Below, piece by piece: positions 51,790 to 54,258 of a stretch of 54,258 nucleotides of DNA (position 1 is its first letter; each line of letters begins with the position of its first letter). A program made the position numbers and the translations under genes. The stretch lies in the NCBI GenBank assembly GCA_017521925.1, contig JAFXBG010000007.1, positions 1-54,258 of the forward strand, written 5' to 3'. Source of the DNA: Clostridia bacterium (GTDB taxonomy: Bacteria; Bacillota; Clostridia; Oscillospirales; Acutalibacteraceae). The notes under the pieces were generated by a model. It saw only the letters and a list, made by a program, of their open reading frames with translations, did not search any database and was not told the origin of the DNA.

Positions 51790-52557
51790 ATGATAGTAAT
51801 CAAGTCTGCACGCGAGCTTAAAGCCATGGAGCTCGCGTGCAGGATATCTGCAAATGTGCTGAAGCTTGCAGGCACAATGGTTGAACCCGGTGTAACAACC
51901 TGGGAAATCGACCAGGTTGTACGCAAATACATCGAGAGTCATGGTGCAACACCTTCTTTCCTCGGTTATGGCGATTATCCCGCAAGCTCCTGCATTTCTG
52001 TAAATAACGTGGTTATCCATGGTATACCTTCTAAGAACTGTATTCTCAAAGAGGGCGACATAGTTTCAATTGACGTCGGTGCTTTTATCGACGGCTTTCA
52101 CGGCGACAATGCCTACACCTTCCCTTGCGGAGATGTAAGTGATGAAGCCAAGAGACTTATGGACGCCACAAGAGAGTCGCTTTATGAGGGAATAAAAGCG
52201 GCACAGGCCGGCAAAAGAGTCGGTGATATTTCAAGCGCAGTTCAGAAGTATGTCGAAGATCGCAGTTACTCGGTGGTACGAGATTTTGTCGGCCACGGCG
52301 TAGGTGCGAAGTTACACGAAGAACCCAGCGTACCTAATTTCGGTACTCCCGGCAGGGGACCGAGACTTATTCCCGGTATGACTATTGCCATTGAACCTAT
52401 GGTCAATATGGGCGACTATAAGGTAAAGGTGCTTAAAGACGACTGGACTACCGTTACTGTTGACGGAAGTTTAAGTGCTCATTTCGAGCATACCATTGCC
52501 ATTACGCCCGACGGCCCCAAGATTTTAACAATAGCTGACGACGAGGTGCATTTATGA
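51790..52557 (+). CDS. map: Type I methionine aminopeptidase
   Basis: This enzyme removes N-terminal Met from new proteins. The product is 255 residues of the pita-bread fold. Metal ligands are visible: SIDVGAFIDGFHGDNAYTF (two Asp), FVGHGVGAKLHEEP (His), TIAIEPMVNMGD (Glu) and the final Glu in SAHFEHTIAIT. No long N-terminal extension or SEC-C zinc motif is present. The stop overlaps the next start as ATGA. Confidence 0.98.
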   Translation: MIVIKSARELKAMELACRISANVLKLAGTMVEPGVTTWEIDQVVRKYIESHGATPSFLGYGDYPASSCISVNNVVIHGIPSKNCILKEGDIVSIDVGAFIDGFHGDNAYTFPCGDVSDEAKRLMDATRESLYEGIKAAQAGKRVGDISSAVQKYVEDRSYSVVRDFVGHGVGAKLHEEPSVPNFGTPGRGPRLIPGMTIAIEPMVNMGDYKVKVLKDDWTTVTVDGSLSAHFEHTIAITPDGPKILTIADDEVHL

Positions 52558-52790
52558 TACCTGTTGGTGCAATCGTTAAAGCCAAGGCAGGCCGTGACAA
52601 AGAAGGCTTCTTTGTAGTTGTAAAAAGTGATGAAAAATGGGTATTCATTGCTGACGGAAAACGCCGTAAGGTGGAAAGTCCTAAGAAGAAAAACCCCATG
52701 CACCTCACAGTTACAAACACAGTTTTGTCCCATTCAATGGACACTAACCGCAATATAAGAAAAGCCCTGAGAGATTTCAGGGAGGATTAA
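52554..52790 (+). CDS. KOW-domain RNA-binding protein
   Basis: The product of 78 residues has an N-terminal KOW/SH3-like part ([20 protein letters not shown]) and a basic [12 protein letters not shown] loop. Genes of this type commonly sit between map and infA in Firmicutes and are called KOW-domain or L14e-like proteins. An RNA or ribosome partner is inferred from family and place. It overlaps map by four bases. Confidence 0.88.
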   Translation: MIPVGAIVKAKAGRDKEGFFVVVKSDEKWVFIADGKRRKVESPKKKNPMHLTVTNTVLSHSMDTNRNIRKALRDFRED

Positions 52791-52807
52791 TTTTCGGAGG
52801 TTATCCT

Positions 52808-53026
52808 ATGTCAAAGCAGGATGTTATTGAAATAGAAGGTACAGTTGTCGATGCTCTTCCCAACGCACAGTTTACGGTTGAGCTTCCTAACGGTCACAAA
52901 ATCCTGGCTGTTATTTCCGGCAAGCTGAGAATGAACTTCATTCGTATTCTTCCCGGCGATAAGGTTACGGTTGAGATGTCTCCCTACGACCTTACCCGCG
53001 GCAGAATTACATGGCGTAGTAAGTAA
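52808..53026 (+). CDS. infA: Translation initiation factor IF-1
   Basis: IF-1 occupies the A site during initiation. The product of 72 residues is a full-length S1/OB-fold protein, with [20 protein letters not shown] and [20 protein letters not shown] lies upstream. It is in the usual place between map and rpmJ. Confidence 0.98.
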   Translation: MSKQDVIEIEGTVVDALPNAQFTVELPNGHKILAVISGKLRMNFIRILPGDKVTVEMSPYDLTRGRITWRSK

Positions 53027-53069
53027 GAAATATAAATTTACCTAACTCTAAGAAAGGAATGATTAACTA

Positions 53070-53183
53070 ATGAAAGTCAGACCTTCAGTAAAGAAAATCT
53101 GCGAAAAGTGCAAGGTTATCAAGAGAAAAGGCAGAATTATGGTTATCTGCGAGAACCCCAAGCACAAGCAGAGACAGGGCTAA
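53070..53183 (+). CDS. rpmJ: 50S ribosomal protein L36
   Basis: The product of 37 residues, [20 protein letters not shown] followed by [17 protein letters not shown], is the zinc form of L36, with Cys11, Cys14, Cys27 and His32. AGAAAGGA lies upstream. The 84-base gap after it holds a small hairpin (TGCAGA-AGAA-TCTGCA, 53213-53228) without a T run. Confidence 0.97.
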   Translation: MKVRPSVKKICEKCKVIKRKGRIMVICENPKHKQRQG

Positions 53184-53267
53184 TAAATACTGATTAGCAA
53201 AGTCTTTACCAATGCAGAAGAATCTGCAAAAATTTAAATTTAAGCATTTTATGGAGGTGCAACCAAT

Positions 53268-53636
53268 ATGGCTCGTATAGCAGGTGTTGACTTGCCCAGA
53301 GACAAAAGAATCGAAATCGGTTTGACCTATATTTACGGTATCGGTAGAAAGACAGCTAACGATATCCTTGCATCCACAGGTGTTGATCCTGACATCCGTG
53401 TTAGAGACCTTACCGAGGACGATGTATCCAAACTCAGAGAGTATATTGACCACAACTGCCGCGTTGAAGGTGATCTTCGCCGTGACGTTGCTTTTGACAT
53501 TAAGAGACTTATTGAAATCGGCTGCTACCGTGGTGTTCGCCACAGAAAGGGCCTGCCTGTAAGAGGTCAGCGTTCTAAGACAAACGCTCGTACCCGTAAG
53601 GGTCCCAGAAAGACCATGGCCAATAAGAAGAAGTAA
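53268..53636 (+). CDS. rpsM: 30S ribosomal protein S13
   Basis: S13 forms inter-subunit bridges and contacts P-site tRNA. The product is 122 residues, opening [20 protein letters not shown]. The helix-two-turn-helix region and the [13 protein letters not shown]-like tail ([20 protein letters not shown]) are standard. GGAGG lies upstream. It opens the alpha-type segment. Confidence 0.98.
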   Translation: MARIAGVDLPRDKRIEIGLTYIYGIGRKTANDILASTGVDPDIRVRDLTEDDVSKLREYIDHNCRVEGDLRRDVAFDIKRLIEIGCYRGVRHRKGLPVRGQRSKTNARTRKGPRKTMANKKK

Positions 53637-53650
53637 GGAGGAGAAAGCAA

Positions 53651-54052
53651 ATGGCAGCAAAAGCTACAACTAAAAAGACTGTACGCCGTCGCCGTGAGAG
53701 AAAGAATATCGAGAAAGGCGCAGCACACATTCAGTCTACTTTTAACAACACAATTGTTACTATCTCCGATGTTCACGGTAATGCAATTTCTTGGGCAAGT
53801 GCTGGTGAGCTTGGCTTCAGAGGTTCAAGAAAGTCCACTCCCTTCGCAGCTCAGTCCGCTGCAGAGACAGCTGCAAAGGCAGCTATGGAGCACGGTATGA
53901 AGTCCGTTGACGTTTACGTTAAGGGTCCCGGACAGGGCCGTGAGGCAGCAATCAGAGCATTACAGACAGCAGGTCTCGAGGTTACAATGATTAAAGACGT
54001 AACTCCGATTCCCCACAACGGATGCCGTCCTCCCAAGAGAAGACGTGTATAA
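53651..54052 (+). CDS. rpsK: 30S ribosomal protein S11
   Basis: S11 forms part of the platform near the E site. The product of 133 residues has [39 protein letters not shown] and the typical ending [22 protein letters not shown] lies upstream, and rpsD follows 15 bases later. Confidence 0.98.
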   Translation: MAAKATTKKTVRRRRERKNIEKGAAHIQSTFNNTIVTISDVHGNAISWASAGELGFRGSRKSTPFAAQSAAETAAKAAMEHGMKSVDVYVKGPGQGREAAIRALQTAGLEVTMIKDVTPIPHNGCRPPKRRRV

Positions 54053-54067
54053 TAGGAGGTAAAGAAT

Positions 54068-54258
54068 ATGGCAAAGAATATGCAGCCTATTGCTAAGCGT
54101 TGCAGAACACTTGGCATTTCCCCCGCTGTTATGGGTTACTCTAAGAAGACTTCTAACAAGAACCCCGGCGGTAATATGAGAAAGAAGAAGAGCGAATACT
54201 CAATGCAGCTTACCGAGAAGCAGAAGGTTAAGTTTATCTACGGCATCCTCGAGAAGCA
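54068..54258 (+). CDS. rpsD: 30S ribosomal protein S4, N-terminal part (3' end outside window)
   Basis: Sixty-three codons are visible, opening MAKNMQPIAKRCRTLGISPA and reaching MQLTEKQKVKFIYGILEK. The second segment matches the conserved S4 stretch before the S4 RNA-binding domain. TAGGAGG lies upstream. The N-terminal zinc cysteines seen in some S4 proteins are absent. The gene order S13-S11-S4 supports the call; rpoA and rplQ would be expected next. Confidence 0.92.
   Translation, partial: MAKNMQPIAKRCRTLGISPAVMGYSKKTSNKNPGGNMRKKKSEYSMQLTEKQKVKFIYGILEK

Overview
The window looks like the chromosome of an anaerobic, spore-forming, starch-degrading member of the Clostridia (Oscillospiraceae), most like the Ruminococcus bromii group. 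The evidence is three secreted proteins with C-terminal type I dockerins, a starch locus with CBM26-type starch-binding modules and two tandem GH13 amylases, SpoIIP, a PerR-type regulator, MurT/GatD, GatCAB beside an AsnRS, and a complete clostridial-order S10/spc/alpha ribosomal operon. The species call is inference. Most genes have strong AGGAGG-type ribosome binding sites, and many sigma-A promoters with 17-base spacers can be read directly.

Layout. 1-8 kb: the 3' two thirds of ppdK, a membrane acyltransferase, a small membrane protein, a secreted CHAP-SH3-dockerin cell-wall enzyme followed by asnS, a zinc-ribbon membrane protein, a duplicated-domain lipoprotein and tRNA-Thr(GGT). 8-17 kb: an amidohydrolase, a large dockerin-bearing papain-like protease, spoIIP with a membrane protein and dus, then glyA and rarA. 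17-24.7 kb: the starch locus, with a two-CBM26/multi-Ig/dockerin protein, amylase 1 and amylase 2. 24.7-29.7 kb: gatCAB, perR, a cytoplasmic amidase and a LUD protein. 29.7-40.2 kb: a tiny Asn/Gln-rich gene behind a sigma-G-like promoter, rsmA, the murI-DUF1934-argS operon, an unknown protein, NUDIX, PAP2 and beta-helix proteins, a zinc-ribbon/TPR membrane protein, a type I toxin-antitoxin-like locus, and murT-gatD. 40.3 kb to the end: the ribosomal superoperon from rpsJ to the start of rpsD, including secY, adk, map, a KOW protein and infA.

How the genes work together. The three dockerin proteins would dock onto scaffoldin cohesins encoded elsewhere and place starch binding, proteolysis and peptidoglycan hydrolysis at the cell surface. 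The two amylases carry their own CBM26-like modules and no dockerin. AsnRS charges tRNA-Asn directly, so GatCAB probably serves mainly to make Gln-tRNA(Gln). MurI and MurT/GatD belong to peptidoglycan precursor metabolism, but this GatD lacks the catalytic Cys and His of its family.

Most notable signals: (1) a 23-residue hydrophobic peptide gene facing a consensus antisense promoter across a shared bidirectional terminator (37829-38133); (2) a 49-residue Asn/Gln/Arg/Lys/Ser protein with a sigma-G-type promoter (29779-29981); (3) a catalytically degenerate GatD retained next to MurT; (4) a dispersed intergenic element whose terminal hairpin keeps its pairing while the stem sequence changes in all four copies; (5) an internal intrinsic terminator in the long rpsJ leader.
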